DNA of 45,110 bases from an uncultured Bacilli bacterium (GCA_910586635.1 CAJUJA010000004.1:1-45110), one strand, 5' to 3'. Counted from the first letter of the stretch, positions 8,505 through 18,458 are shown. Made by a program: numbers and translations. The notes: generated from the letters alone by a model not told the origin.

Positions 8505-9815
8505 ATGCCAATACCTGTTGTTGCCATTATTGGCAGACCTAATGTTGGAAAGAGTACATTATTTAATAAAATTATAGGCAAAAAAATTGCCATTACAAAA
8601 GATATACCTGGTGTTACAAGAGACAGAATTTATCAAGAAGCCATTTATCAGAACAAAAAATTTTTTTTAATTGATACTGGCGGAATTGATTTAGAAAAAG
8701 CAGATTTTAATACTGAAATTAAGGTTCAAGCAGAAATTGCTATTAAGGAAGCTGATATCCTAGTATTTATGGTAGATGGCAAAGAAGGACTTACTTCTAA
8801 TGATTTAACTGTACGTGATCTACTTAGAAAGACGAAGAAGAAAGTAATTGTTGCTATTAATAAGATAGATTTTAAAGATGCGAAGGAAAATTTATATGAT
8901 TTTTACGAGTTAGGATTTGATACTTATATTCCTATTAGTAGTATTCATAATACAGGTTTTGTAGAATTAATGGATGCTATCACAATGAATTTTTACCAAA
9001 TTGAAGAGGAAAAAACCGATCATCGTGTAAAATTTTCTATTATTGGAAGACCTAATGTTGGGAAAAGTTCCTTAATGAATGCCTTATTAAATGAAGAACG
9101 TGTTGTTGTTTCTAATATTGCGGGAACAACAAGGGATTCCATTGACTCTATTTTAAAATACCACGGGAAAGAGTATATTTTAATTGATACCGCTGGAATG
9201 AGAAAAAGAGGAAAAGTATTTGAGTCTATTGAAAAATATAGCCTGCTTAGATCTATGCGAGCAATTGACCGGAGCGATATTTGTTTAGTGGTTATTAATG
9301 CGGAAGAGGGAATTACTGAACACGATAAACATATTGCAGGATATGCAATAGAAAAAGGAAAAGGGTTAATCTTTGTAGTCAATAAATGGGACACAGTAAA
9401 AGATACTACCATTAATGATTATAGGAAACTAATGAAAGCTGAATTCCAATTTGCTACTTATGCCCCTATCGTCTTTTTATCTGCTCTTACCAAGAAAAGA
9501 ATTCATACTTTAATGCCTGAGGTTTTAAAAGTAGAGGAAAACATCAAAAGAGAGATTAAAACCAGCATTTTAAATGATGTCATTTTAGATGCTTATCAAT
9601 TAAATATCCCCCCTTCTTATAAGGGAAAAAGACTTAAAATTTATTTTTCTAGCCAAACTGGTACCAAGCCACCAAAATTCACTTTAAGGGTCAATAATAA
9701 AGGATTAGTCCATTTTTCTTATTATAGGTATCTAGAAAATAAATTACGAGAGAACTTTGATTTACAAGGAACTCCTATCATGATACAATTTAAGAATAGG
9801 AGTGGTGATGAATAA
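8505..9815 (+). CDS. der: Ribosome biogenesis GTPase Der (EngA)
   Basis: This 436-residue protein has two GTPase domains in tandem, each with G1 GRPNVGKS (near residues 9-16 and in the second domain around residue 180), G3 DTGGID / DTAGMR and G4 NKID / NKWD. A C-terminal KH-like domain ends in MIQFKNRSG. Der acts in 50S subunit assembly and is essential in most bacteria. The start at 8505 has GGAGGTGAT 4 bases upstream; an earlier in-frame ATG lacks a site. Its stop overlaps the start of the next small gene by one base, giving translational coupling. Confidence 0.97.
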   Translation: MPIPVVAIIGRPNVGKSTLFNKIIGKKIAITKDIPGVTRDRIYQEAIYQNKKFFLIDTGGIDLEKADFNTEIKVQAEIAIKEADILVFMVDGKEGLTSNDLTVRDLLRKTKKKVIVAINKIDFKDAKENLYDFYELGFDTYIPISSIHNTGFVELMDAITMNFYQIEEEKTDHRVKFSIIGRPNVGKSSLMNALLNEERVVVSNIAGTTRDSIDSILKYHGKEYILIDTAGMRKRGKVFESIEKYSLLRSMRAIDRSDICLVVINAEEGITEHDKHIAGYAIEKGKGLIFVVNKWDTVKDTTINDYRKLMKAEFQFATYAPIVFLSALTKKRIHTLMPEVLKVEENIKREIKTSILNDVILDAYQLNIPPSYKGKRLKIYFSSQTGTKPPKFTLRVNNKGLVHFSYYRYLENKLRENFDLQGTPIMIQFKNRSGDE

Positions 9816-10003
9816 TGTTTTTTCAAAATAAGAATCCCAAGACAGAATTAGAAGGGCTAGATAGAGCATTAGAAATTTTACAAGATCGTTACGACAAAAA
9901 GGCAATTTCCATTGAAGTATTTTCTAAAAAATGTGAGGAAATTGCAAAGAAACGTGCTAAATATAAAAAAAAGTTAGAACGACAAGAAAGAAATTCTTAT
10001 TAA
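9815..10003 (+). CDS. Small basic helical protein after der
   Basis: This 62-residue protein of unknown function is predicted to be almost entirely helical and highly charged (LDRALEILQDRYDKKAISIEVFSKKC then KKRAKYKKKLERQ). It overlaps the der stop codon by one base (TAATG), with AGGAGTGGTGA serving as ribosome binding site inside der. The coupling suggests co-expression with the ribosome-assembly GTPase and possibly a role in RNA or ribosome binding, which is inference from charge and position only. Confidence 0.65.
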   Translation: MFFQNKNPKTELEGLDRALEILQDRYDKKAISIEVFSKKCEEIAKKRAKYKKKLERQERNSY

Positions 10004-10065
10004 AGGATTTCTTTTATTATAAACATTATTTTATCTTTATCATATAATTTATTAGGAGGTTTATT

Positions 10066-10308
10066 ATGTTTGGAGATAGCTTTTTTAAAAGAGTCGAGAA
10101 AAAAACCAATGTAGATAAAAATACTATTTTATCCCTTGCTAAAAAATTACAAAATTCTAATAATATGAAAGATGAAAAAGTACTAAGAGATATGGTGCAG
10201 GAGATTTCAACTTTAACAGGAAGAAAGGTTGAAAAAGAAAGGGAAGACAAGATTGTAAATGCAATTATGAAAGATAATGTCCCAAAAGATATTGATAAAA
10301 TGTTTTAA
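10066..10308 (+). CDS. spoVIF: Stage VI sporulation protein F-like
   Basis: The 80-residue protein starts MFGDSFFKRVEKKTNVDK and contains LAKKLQNSNNMKDEKVLRDMV, ISTLTGRKVEKEREDKIV and an end near KDIDKMF. The length and the order of these blocks match the SpoVIF (YjcC) family as I recall it, a small protein needed for late spore coat assembly in Bacillus. AGGAGG precedes the start. A terminator follows. It is one of several markers in the window showing a spore-former. Confidence 0.8.
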   Translation: MFGDSFFKRVEKKTNVDKNTILSLAKKLQNSNNMKDEKVLRDMVQEISTLTGRKVEKEREDKIVNAIMKDNVPKDIDKMF

Positions 10309-10312
10309 GAGG

Positions 10313-10349
10313 CTGTAATGAAATAAAGTAATTTCATTCAGTTCTTTTT
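10313..10349 (+). terminator. Terminator after spoVIF
   Basis: CTGTAATGAAAT pairs with ATTTCATTCAG (one bulged T, 6-base loop), followed by TTCTTTTT. Confidence 0.75.
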
Positions 10350-10468
10350 AATTTAAATATTAAAAAACGCTAGATATAATAGTTGGGCTACTCTACTTAG
10401 AATAAACTATAGCAATTGAACTTATAAAATATTATTATCTTAGATGATAAAATAATGATGGTGATGTC

Positions 10469-10903
10469 TATATTATTAAAAGGTTAAGGGAAACAAGAGA
10501 AGATAACGAGGAAACACAACACGATATAGCAGATATATTAGAAGTCAAAAGAGGCAATTATGTTTCTTGGGAATGTGGTAGTGATATAATACCGCTAAAA
10601 AAATTATTTCAGTTTGCAAATCATTATAATGCTTCTATTGATTACATTTTAAATTTATCCAATGATAATATAAAAATAGTTTCTAATGCTAATTTAGATA
10701 CATCTATCATTAGTAGAAATTTACGAGAAATAAGATACAACCAAAAAATATCGCAATCTAAAATAGCTGAAAGTATTGGCATTAATCAATCAACTTGGTG
10801 GGTCTATGAAAATGGAATAACATATATAACTACATTAAATTTAATGACACTGTGTAAAAAATATAACTATTCTATTGATTGGATTTTAAATAGAAAAATC
10901 TAA
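10469..10903 (+). pseudogene. Tandem XRE helix-turn-helix gene without a start codon
   Basis: An open frame of about 143 codons encodes two successive Cro/C1-type helix-turn-helix domains: one containing TQHDIADILEVKRGNYVSWE, the second ISQSKIAESIGINQSTWWVYE. Each is followed by a similar helix pair ending SIDYIL / SIDWIL, so the domain is internally duplicated. No ATG, GTG or TTG lies in frame near the beginning. The bases at 10470-10477 read ATATTATT; restoring one G (ATGATTATT) would give a start at the right distance from GGTGAT. Either the start was lost by a one-base deletion, or a rare ATT start is used. It lies at the left edge of the accessory island on the opposite strand. Confidence 0.6.
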
Positions 10904-11216
10904 CTATTAAAAATCAATTAATTTATTATCTCTTTCGATTTATATAAAGATTCATATTTAATAATATTATAGGATATACTATTATAAACAAAATTATTAA
11001 GATAAGTGATAATAGTCAAAATGCAAAAAAAACAAATATATTATCATTAATTTTTTATTACAAATATACTTTTTCTAAAGTGGCAGCTTCTATTTACATT
11101 AATAAAAAAGCATCACATCACTTGTGATTACTTTTTTTATGGCACAGTATAAATCTGTGATTGACTTTCTTAAAGATATCAGAAATGCCATTTACTAAAA
11201 ATATGTCATTAGAAAT
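10904..11216. other. AT-rich intergenic region
   Basis: There is no gene here beyond a 19-codon frame at 11139-11198 with no ribosome binding site. The region contains the terminator hairpin described separately and is otherwise very AT-rich spacer at the left end of the Rhs operon. Confidence 0.5.
11104..11137. terminator. Terminator at the end of the Rhs operon
   Basis: ATCACA (11112-11117), a 5-base loop and TGTGAT (11123-11128) are flanked by AAAAAAG on the left and CTTTTTTT on the right. It could therefore stop transcription in both directions. It is the first hairpin after the minus-strand collar-rhs-immunity operon. Confidence 0.55.
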
Positions 11217-11681
11217 TTAGTCCTCTTCAACATAATACCACTTATTTTTTAATTTCCTTTTTTTATCTACGTAATGCCATTCATAATCATTATAATTATT
11301 GAAATACACTATATTCTGTGCAAAATTAATTTGAGAATTAAAGCATATTATTATATTATTCTTTTCTTTTTGAATATATTCTACATCAAACTTTTCTATG
11401 AAAGTAGCAATATTTTTATAGCTTTTTTTCAATTCATTAGCACTGATAACAGAGTGTTCTTTATTAATATCCAGTTCATATAGGGAATTGTTTTTTCTTA
11501 AAGTCATAGACTCATAATTTTGATTTAATAATTCATCTTTTAAACTATTAAATTCATTTTGATTCATATAATAATACATCATGATTTTAAAAGAATTTTC
11601 TTTTGCCGAAGGAAAAAATATAATAATTAACATAATACTATATATAACACCAAATAGAGTTAATAAAAACAGTTTTTTCAT
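11217..11681 (-). CDS. Candidate immunity protein for the Rhs toxin (membrane-anchored)
   Basis: This 154-residue protein starts 19 bases after the Rhs stop codon, with AGGTGC as ribosome binding site. An N-terminal hydrophobic helix with a basic start (about residues 3-24) is either a signal peptide or a membrane anchor. The remaining 130 residues are polar, rich in Asn, Lys and Tyr, and would lie outside the cytoplasm. I recognise no family. In polymorphic toxin loci the small gene directly after the toxin tip usually encodes the immunity protein, and this position is the sole basis for the call. The extracytoplasmic topology is unusual if the toxin acts in the cytosol. It could instead intercept the toxin at the membrane or have a different role. 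Confidence 0.5.
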   Translation of the reverse strand: MKKLFLLTLFGVIYSIMLIIIFFPSAKENSFKIMMYYYMNQNEFNSLKDELLNQNYESMTLRKNNSLYELDINKEHSVISANELKKSYKNIATFIEKFDVEYIQKEKNNIIICFNSQINFAQNIVYFNNYNDYEWHYVDKKRKLKNKWYYVEED

Positions 11682-11700
11682 AAATTAGCACCTCATATAA

Positions 11701-14700
11701 TTAAATTTGTTTTCGCCACATTTCTATTCCTTTTTTTATTGCCTTATGATCATTAGGATCATCACAATAATATGGACCTATTAAAATTTTAGGAGTAGCA
11801 CCACAATGAGCATATCCGCCACCCATATATAATAATTCATCAGAAAATCCCATAGCTTTGCCAACATATCCATAATGTATATTCCCAAAATCTTCTGCAT
11901 CAATCACTTCTCCATTGAATATAAATTTTCCATTATTTTTCAAATATGGAACATCAAACTCCTTCTCCCATATTTCTTCTCTTTTATAATCCCATTCCTG
12001 TTTATGATTAACCTGATTTTTAAAATAGTCTAATGCAGCAGCTTGACTCAAAGTTCTACTATAATAATTAGCTTCTAGAGCATTTTGGTGTAATACCTTA
12101 TTTAATTCAGCACTATAATTAGGCAAATTATTATTATTTTTTTTTGTTGTTTTTTTTGTTGCTTTTTTATTTTTGTTTTTACTAGTAATACTACTTACTA
12201 CCTTAGCTACTTTCTTTACAACTTTGTTAACAACAGATTTAACCTTTTTAAATATTGATTTTAAACTAGTTCCATTATTGTCATAATTATTAATAGGATT
12301 ATTACTTACATATGCATACAAATTACATGATATTATGTCCTGATTTGAACCTAATATAACATCTGGGCTAATAAATCTTCCCCATTTAGGATTATAGTAT
12401 CTATTGTTCAAATAATATAATCCTGTTTCCTCATCATAGTAATAACTTCTATATCTAATTGGGTTTATTTTACCTATATGATTATTGTCAGTAATTTCAA
12501 TACTATTTGAATCTTTTACTGAAATTAAGTCTCCCCAACTGTCATATTCATAAGTTACTATCTTTTCTCCATTTTCATTTAATATTCCTATTACATCATC
12601 TTGCATATTTTTTAAATAAAAATATATATTTTCATTATATTTAAATCCTATTAACCCATCAATATCATATATATAGTATATCATATCATTATTTCTTTTT
12701 TCAAATATAATATTATTATTTATAGTCTTATATTTTGTGCATATACCATTAACAACTTTAGATAACCTTACGCCATTTAAATCATATGCATAATTAACTA
12801 ATATACCATTATCCTCATCTATATATGACTTTAGAGAGTTTCCATCAATCCAAGTTAAACTAGCAGTCCCAATATTAATAGGATTACCAATAGCATCATA
12901 TGATATATTTTCTTCATCAAAGCAAGTCAATTGATCTTCCCAATTAATATTATTATATTGATAAACATGTGTTTTTATAATCGCATTATTACTATTATCA
13001 TATATAGTCTTATTTATAATATTTCCAGAAATATCATATGAATAATCTATATGAGTACCACTATCATAGTTATATTCACTTATTAATTCATTAAAATCAT
13101 CATACTCATAATGTTTTTGTAATTCATCATCATTAAAAATATCAGTTATATTATATAATTGGTCATAAATATATGTATTTTTGCTTCCATTAATTATAAA
13201 ATCTCTTATCATATTGCTTGTTCTTTTTCCATGTGTTAAATAATTAATTTTCAAATTCAAAATACTGCCAATCATTTTTTTATTCATTCTATTTAAGTCA
13301 TCATACTCATAATTAATAATCATATTGTCGTCAGATAACTCAATTACATTCTCATAGCTATCAAAGTTCATATCTTGGCTATGTTCTATATTATCGAATA
13401 TATATTTTTTCTGGACAATATTATTATTGGAATCATATTTATATTTGGTAATAAATTGTTCCTCTTGATACATATATAGTCTATTACTTTCGTCATAATA
13501 AAATTTAGTTTGTCCATAGTTAGATATAATCTTTGATATATTTCCATTATTATTATATTTATATAGATATACATTATCCATCTTCGTTATTTTACTTACT
13601 CTATCAAAATAATCATACTCGAAGTTAATAATATTGTCATTTCCATACAAAATTGATATCAAATTACCATTGTTAGATTCATAGTTATTCTGTAAAAATA
13701 CTATTTGTTCACCCAAAGAAGTTTCCACTATATTTAAAAAGTCATCATATTTTAATTTAAAAATTTTATTTCCCTGACAAATTTCAGAAATTAAATTTTT
13801 ATTATTGTAATGATATATTATTTTTCTTCCATTAAAATCACATGACACTAATTGTTGTCTATCATTATATTCATATGTAGTTATATTTCCCTTTGGATCT
13901 GTACTTGACTCTAATAATCCTGTATTTTGATTATAAGAATACAAGGTTGTATTAAGATTACTATCTGTAAAACTATTTATAAACTTATTATCTTTACTAT
14001 ATGTATATTCTATTTCAGTAAATATGCTTTCTTTTGTTTCAATATAAAACTCAGTTCCAGATTTATCACCATCAAGCACCTTCGTTGATAATAAATTACC
14101 ATTTGCAACAACATACTTTGATACAACCCCATTTGAAGTTATATCTTCATATACTATACTATAAGAATAATCATCATTCTTCAACAATTTAAATAAATTA
14201 TTTGTAGCACTATTTTCTAGAAAAATGTTTCCATCTCTATATGTCATAACATAATCTGGATTCATTAAATAACTGATTTTATAGAAATCTCCCTGTTTTT
14301 CAAATTTCCATAGTGTATTACTACAGTTATTCTCCTCCAAAAGAATATTATTTAACTCTGCTTTAAAGAAACTATTTGTTCCTTTTTCTCTAATTCTAAA
14401 TATACCTCCATCAATTTCTTTAACATATAATTTTGATGTTCTCATTTCAACTGGATTTCCAAAATCATTATATATCATTTTATTAGAAACACCATTATCT
14501 GCTATCATATTTATTACTCGATCTTTTTTAATTTTATCATATTCATATTTAAAACTATTATTTAACGAATTAGTAATACTTATTATTTTATTACTCTCAT
14601 CATATTTAAATGACTCACTATTCTTTGACTGATCTTCTATAGAAATTAAATTTCCTTTTTCGTCATAATTATATTCACCACTTGTGACATTTTTATAAAA

Positions 14701-17700
14701 AGATAAATTTGTTAAATATAACTTATTTGCATCCCCATTTTGAAATAAAGAAATTGTAATTGACTTAAAATCTTCTATTGCCACTTCTTTATTAATATAA
14801 TATTGCCATACATTTTCACTAGTCACTGGTAAAACATAAGAGGATATACAATGACCAAAATCGTCATTGTATGGTTCATAAAATATTGAAATATTAGATG
14901 CTGTATAAGGAGCATATTGTACTATTCCATCATACTTATACCAAAATGCCAGTGTATAAACATCTCCTTTTTTACCTTTTATATCAAATTTTTTATTAAT
15001 ATTTGTAGAATTTAGAGGATTCATTTCTATTCTCAATGCTTTATCATTATTATCATTTATACTAACAACTTTAATATAATCATTGGGATTTAATTCTTGC
15101 TCACCTCTACTGGCAGATAAACTCCATCCTGATAATCCCTGTGAAAAATTAGAATTTTCCAAGATATTATAATAGTTAGCAACTTCTCCAGTTTCTAATT
15201 GAATATCATCTACATAAATAATTCCAATATCTTGCAGTACAATCTTAATTTTCAAATCACTGGTAGCTTCTTCATCATAATATATTGTTGTATCAGTTCT
15301 TTCAAACTCATCAGACACCTTAATAGTTTCGGAGCTTTCTATTTCATTATCCTTACTATCAAAGTATGATAAAGAAATATATGCTGCAATATTACTTTTT
15401 ATATATGCGCTAAATGTATAGTATTGTCCTTTTTTAATAATAACATCCTGTTCAATACATCTGTTATTCGAGCTTGATTGTAATTTTAAACTTCTTAATC
15501 CTGAATGATAAAATTCTGTATCAAAATTTTTTGTTATTCCATCTTCAGATATAAAATAATCATTGTCAACTTCAAAACTTGTATTTTTTAATAAATTGTT
15601 TATATGCCTAATAGGAATCACATCTGAAACTATATCATTATTTTCATTATATTCTTCTTTAATCGAATATGCATTGGTAATATCATTAATAGATTTTAAA
15701 TTACTTTTTGATACCACATTACCATTAGTATTGTACGCAAGCAATTCTACTCTACCCTTATGATCTATAATGGTTGTACAACCTAATCCATATTCAAGTG
15801 TATAAAATTGCCCTATTTTATGATTCAATCCATATTGAATAACTTTTTTTACTCTATAAGGACTTTTTTCATAATACTCATAATTTATTTTTAAACCAGT
15901 AACATCGGTAATTCCAGAAATTACATTAGTTGATGCATATTCAAATAAAGTTTTCCCATTTTTTGTATTAATTGAAGTAAGAATGTCATTTTCATATTGT
16001 AATGTAACTATTTCACTCTGACTATTTATAATTATTTTATCTTCAGCATAGGTTATATTAATTATATTATCAAAACTATCAGTAATTTTATTAATTGAAT
16101 TATTTTGGTTTAATATAATGCTAATTTCATTTCCATTACTATCTTTGATTTTTGTTAAATGGTATATATCACCTATCTTAGTAAAGGTTTTTATTTCACC
16201 ATTACTACTTGTCATTATGTAGTCTAAGTTATCTTTTACAATACTTAATCCTAAACCATCTTCATCATAATAACTATTTTTATCTTGTGAAGAATCAAAT
16301 CCATATCCGCCAAGATTAAAATAATGAATAGTACCATCTTCATCAATATATTGTAGTCTATTTTCATCTTGCTCTTTTATATATTGTTCTAGATTTAACT
16401 TAAACCCTTTCCCAAAAAAAGTACTATTTTCTAAAATAACATCATTAGTATTATAAACCAATTCTAAACCTACAGGAATTGCTCCTCCTATTGTTTTCCC
16501 TAAACTAAATACTGAAGTAATATTACCATTATATGTATTAATATATGAAACCCCATCTGTAAAATTTTGCTTTTTATAATCCCAATAAGTCTCTAAACCA
16601 TTTTGATTACGATATGTTATAGCTGCAATTGGTTTAGGATTTCCTGATACTTGATTTTCTGTAGAAAAAAACATTGGAAAATCATCATCAACATATTCTT
16701 CATTACAAGATTTTATCATTATACCATAATTTGGAGTATCACGATACCACTTCTTCACTAAATTGGTTATATCAAAACCAGTGGTTCTATAACTTAAGGT
16801 AGAATTAACAATAGTTGATCTTTCAAATTCATATACAGATTCGACTCTATTATTGAATTTATCATTCATCACATTCCAAGTTGCTGTATTAACATCCCAA
16901 TCTGAAGTTACTTGATGAGTTTCCATTAAATAAACTTTTGAAGAAGTATTAGAAGTAGATTTAACATAAGGAACAACATATAATGCTGCATCAATAATTT
17001 CACTACCTGTTCCTATTTGTGGCAAAGTAAATTTGATAAGTGTCCTATTAATTCTATCTACACCGTTGATATGTTCTACTCCTGCTTTTAAATAATGTTT
17101 TGCATTTCTATTGTCATTATTATCACCTGGATAAATATATGTATCATATAAAGAAAGTTCATTGTTTTCATTCGTTATAGTTGGATCTATATAGACTGGA
17201 AATATTCTTTTTTCAGAACTCAACCACTCATCGTCCAAAACCAACGTCAAAATATATCCATCATCAAAACTATTAAGTAAATAATGAATACTATCATTTC
17301 TTATTTCATTCGAATCCATCATATATGGTTTTTCAATTTTAAATATAATTTGCCCCTTTTCATTCTTAGCTATTATCTCCCCATCTTCATTTGATAAAAT
17401 TAGATCAGTATCTAATTCAAAATTTAATTCTGAATAATTAGCGTTTTGTAATACAATTGTTTCCTTTACCTTATTTGATAAAGTTTGATATTCAACTTTA
17501 ATATCATCAGTAATATTATTATAAGTAATATTTTGCATTTTTTTAGAAATTTTTCTTTTTTCAGATTTAAGATTGCCTATACTTGATTGTCTAATCTTAA
17601 AATCTATATAATGATCATCCTTAGTCATCTTCATTAATGAATCTCTAAAATTTTCTTTAAATTCGACTTTATAATCATTATTTTTATTTCTTAATACACC

Positions 17701-17859
17701 ATTCTCACATACCAAAGTATTATCAATTTCTTCATACTTTCCATCTTTCAAATAATGAATATCTGTATCATATACTTCAGCAAGAATTGTACCATCTTCT
17801 CTTAGAAAATGTTTTTCACGAGGTTTTCTTTTTTCTATTAGTTCAATTTGCTTCATCAT
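11701..17859 (-). CDS. Rhs/YD-repeat polymorphic toxin with Ntox44-like C-terminus
   Basis: The 2052-residue protein has these parts in order: an N-terminal region (1-230) without signal peptide or TM helix; a DNRLRE-like beta domain (about 235-430); an RHS entry region with WDYKKQNFTDGVSYINTYNG; two beta-sandwich modules like CBM_4_9 (about 755-890 and 898-1045, each opening N-x-S/T-F); a beta-trefoil-like insert (about 1141-1273); many YD repeats (about 1060-1140 and 1280-1780); and the RHS core ending GRFISPD near 1830. A Lys-rich linker (KKATKKTTKKNN) leads to a variable tip of about 125 residues. The tip carries DFGNIHYGYVGKAMGF (1990-2005) and DDPNDHKAIKKGI (2033-2045), resembling polymorphic toxin type 44. 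The RHS shell would encapsulate the tip. AGGAGAG overlapping the collar stop codon suggests translational coupling to the collar gene. Enzymatic activity is not proven by sequence. Confidence 0.88.
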   Translation of the reverse strand: MMKQIELIEKRKPREKHFLREDGTILAEVYDTDIHYLKDGKYEEIDNTLVCENGVLRNKNNDYKVEFKENFRDSLMKMTKDDHYIDFKIRQSSIGNLKSEKRKISKKMQNITYNNITDDIKVEYQTLSNKVKETIVLQNANYSELNFELDTDLILSNEDGEIIAKNEKGQIIFKIEKPYMMDSNEIRNDSIHYLLNSFDDGYILTLVLDDEWLSSEKRIFPVYIDPTITNENNELSLYDTYIYPGDNNDNRNAKHYLKAGVEHINGVDRINRTLIKFTLPQIGTGSEIIDAALYVVPYVKSTSNTSSKVYLMETHQVTSDWDVNTATWNVMNDKFNNRVESVYEFERSTIVNSTLSYRTTGFDITNLVKKWYRDTPNYGIMIKSCNEEYVDDDFPMFFSTENQVSGNPKPIAAITYRNQNGLETYWDYKKQNFTDGVSYINTYNGNITSVFSLGKTIGGAIPVGLELVYNTNDVILENSTFFGKGFKLNLEQYIKEQDENRLQYIDEDGTIHYFNLGGYGFDSSQDKNSYYDEDGLGLSIVKDNLDYIMTSSNGEIKTFTKIGDIYHLTKIKDSNGNEISIILNQNNSINKITDSFDNIINITYAEDKIIINSQSEIVTLQYENDILTSINTKNGKTLFEYASTNVISGITDVTGLKINYEYYEKSPYRVKKVIQYGLNHKIGQFYTLEYGLGCTTIIDHKGRVELLAYNTNGNVVSKSNLKSINDITNAYSIKEEYNENNDIVSDVIPIRHINNLLKNTSFEVDNDYFISEDGITKNFDTEFYHSGLRSLKLQSSSNNRCIEQDVIIKKGQYYTFSAYIKSNIAAYISLSYFDSKDNEIESSETIKVSDEFERTDTTIYYDEEATSDLKIKIVLQDIGIIYVDDIQLETGEVANYYNILENSNFSQGLSGWSLSASRGEQELNPNDYIKVVSINDNNDKALRIEMNPLNSTNINKKFDIKGKKGDVYTLAFWYKYDGIVQYAPYTASNISIFYEPYNDDFGHCISSYVLPVTSENVWQYYINKEVAIEDFKSITISLFQNGDANKLYLTNLSFYKNVTSGEYNYDEKGNLISIEDQSKNSESFKYDESNKIISITNSLNNSFKYEYDKIKKDRVINMIADNGVSNKMIYNDFGNPVEMRTSKLYVKEIDGGIFRIREKGTNSFFKAELNNILLEENNCSNTLWKFEKQGDFYKISYLMNPDYVMTYRDGNIFLENSATNNLFKLLKNDDYSYSIVYEDITSNGVVSKYVVANGNLLSTKVLDGDKSGTEFYIETKESIFTEIEYTYSKDNKFINSFTDSNLNTTLYSYNQNTGLLESSTDPKGNITTYEYNDRQQLVSCDFNGRKIIYHYNNKNLISEICQGNKIFKLKYDDFLNIVETSLGEQIVFLQNNYESNNGNLISILYGNDNIINFEYDYFDRVSKITKMDNVYLYKYNNNGNISKIISNYGQTKFYYDESNRLYMYQEEQFITKYKYDSNNNIVQKKYIFDNIEHSQDMNFDSYENVIELSDDNMIINYEYDDLNRMNKKMIGSILNLKINYLTHGKRTSNMIRDFIINGSKNTYIYDQLYNITDIFNDDELQKHYEYDDFNELISEYNYDSGTHIDYSYDISGNIINKTIYDNSNNAIIKTHVYQYNNINWEDQLTCFDEENISYDAIGNPINIGTASLTWIDGNSLKSYIDEDNGILVNYAYDLNGVRLSKVVNGICTKYKTINNNIIFEKRNNDMIYYIYDIDGLIGFKYNENIYFYLKNMQDDVIGILNENGEKIVTYEYDSWGDLISVKDSNSIEITDNNHIGKINPIRYRSYYYDEETGLYYLNNRYYNPKWGRFISPDVILGSNQDIISCNLYAYVSNNPINNYDNNGTSLKSIFKKVKSVVNKVVKKVAKVVSSITSKNKNKKATKKTTKKNNNNLPNYSAELNKVLHQNALEANYYSRTLSQAAALDYFKNQVNHKQEWDYKREEIWEKEFDVPYLKNNGKFIFNGEVIDAEDFGNIHYGYVGKAMGFSDELLYMGGGYAHCGATPKILIGPYYCDDPNDHKAIKKGIEMWRKQI

Positions 17860-17868
17860 AATACTCTC

Positions 17869-18417
17869 CTAACTAATTCTTTTCCACATATAAACTGCAA
17901 GATATGGAGGCATATTATTGTGAGCACCATTTCCACCAGTTTTTTGACATCCAGAAATATCTCCTCCTATTATTGCATTTCCATTTCCATGAAATGGCAC
18001 ACCTTTTCCTGAATTTCCAGACCCATCATGGGAATGAAATATTAAGGCATGTGCATGGCTTGGCATTTCTGAAGTAGTAAGTTTATGTGTTTCCTCACCA
18101 CCAATTGATCCATTTTGGTAGGTATTTCCACATGCTAATAGAAATTTATCTTTAATTTGTTCCCAACTTCCTCCAAAAAGAAACCCTGGATCTTTTTCAT
18201 TTGTTGAAATATAAATAGAACCAACTGGATACATAGCATTCAATAATGTATCTGAAATTAAGGCATCCGTCTTCAAACTTTTCACTGCTAAGTTTCCTTC
18301 ACTATCTAATTCAAATTTATTATTTTTAGAAGTAACACAAGTTACATTTAAGTTGTTTACTTCTAAATTTGTATTTTCTCCTTCTTTTGTAAAAGCATTT
18401 GTTATATAATCATTCAT
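17869..18417 (-). CDS. Phage tail-collar/baseplate tip protein
   Basis: The 182-residue protein has a short beta-rich N-terminus (about 1-60) and then a tail-collar type domain: PVGSIYIS at about 66, FGGSWEQIKDKFLLACG, a Gly/His-rich stretch with GGEETHKLTTSEMPSHAHA, and the C-terminal NNMPPYLAVYMWKRI. This pattern is typical of the receptor-side tips of phage tail fibres and baseplates, where His residues bind metal in trimers. No other tail gene is present, and the next gene 9 bases downstream is the giant Rhs toxin. The collar protein may be an adaptor or receptor-binding piece for Rhs (inference). GAGGAGAAG precedes the start. Confidence 0.85.
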   Translation of the reverse strand: MNDYITNAFTKEGENTNLEVNNLNVTCVTSKNNKFELDSEGNLAVKSLKTDALISDTLLNAMYPVGSIYISTNEKDPGFLFGGSWEQIKDKFLLACGNTYQNGSIGGEETHKLTTSEMPSHAHALIFHSHDGSGNSGKGVPFHGNGNAIIGGDISGCQKTGGNGAHNNMPPYLAVYMWKRIS

Positions 18418-18458
18418 TTTCTTCTCCTCTTTTCATTTATAATTTTGTATATAACTTT

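Noticed and set aside
11139..11198. A 19-codon plus-strand frame after the Rhs-operon terminator
   Set aside because: It starts inside the T run of the hairpin, has no ribosome binding site and matches nothing I recognise.
12121..12260. Tandem repeat or CRISPR-like pattern in the poly-Lys linker of Rhs
   Set aside because: It is only codon repetition of Lys, Thr and Asn (a flexible linker); there are no regular spacers or conserved repeat unit.
11701..17859. WapA-type secreted wall-associated Rhs protein
   Set aside because: It has no signal peptide, TM segment or wall-binding anchor at the N-terminus, so normal Sec export is not supported.
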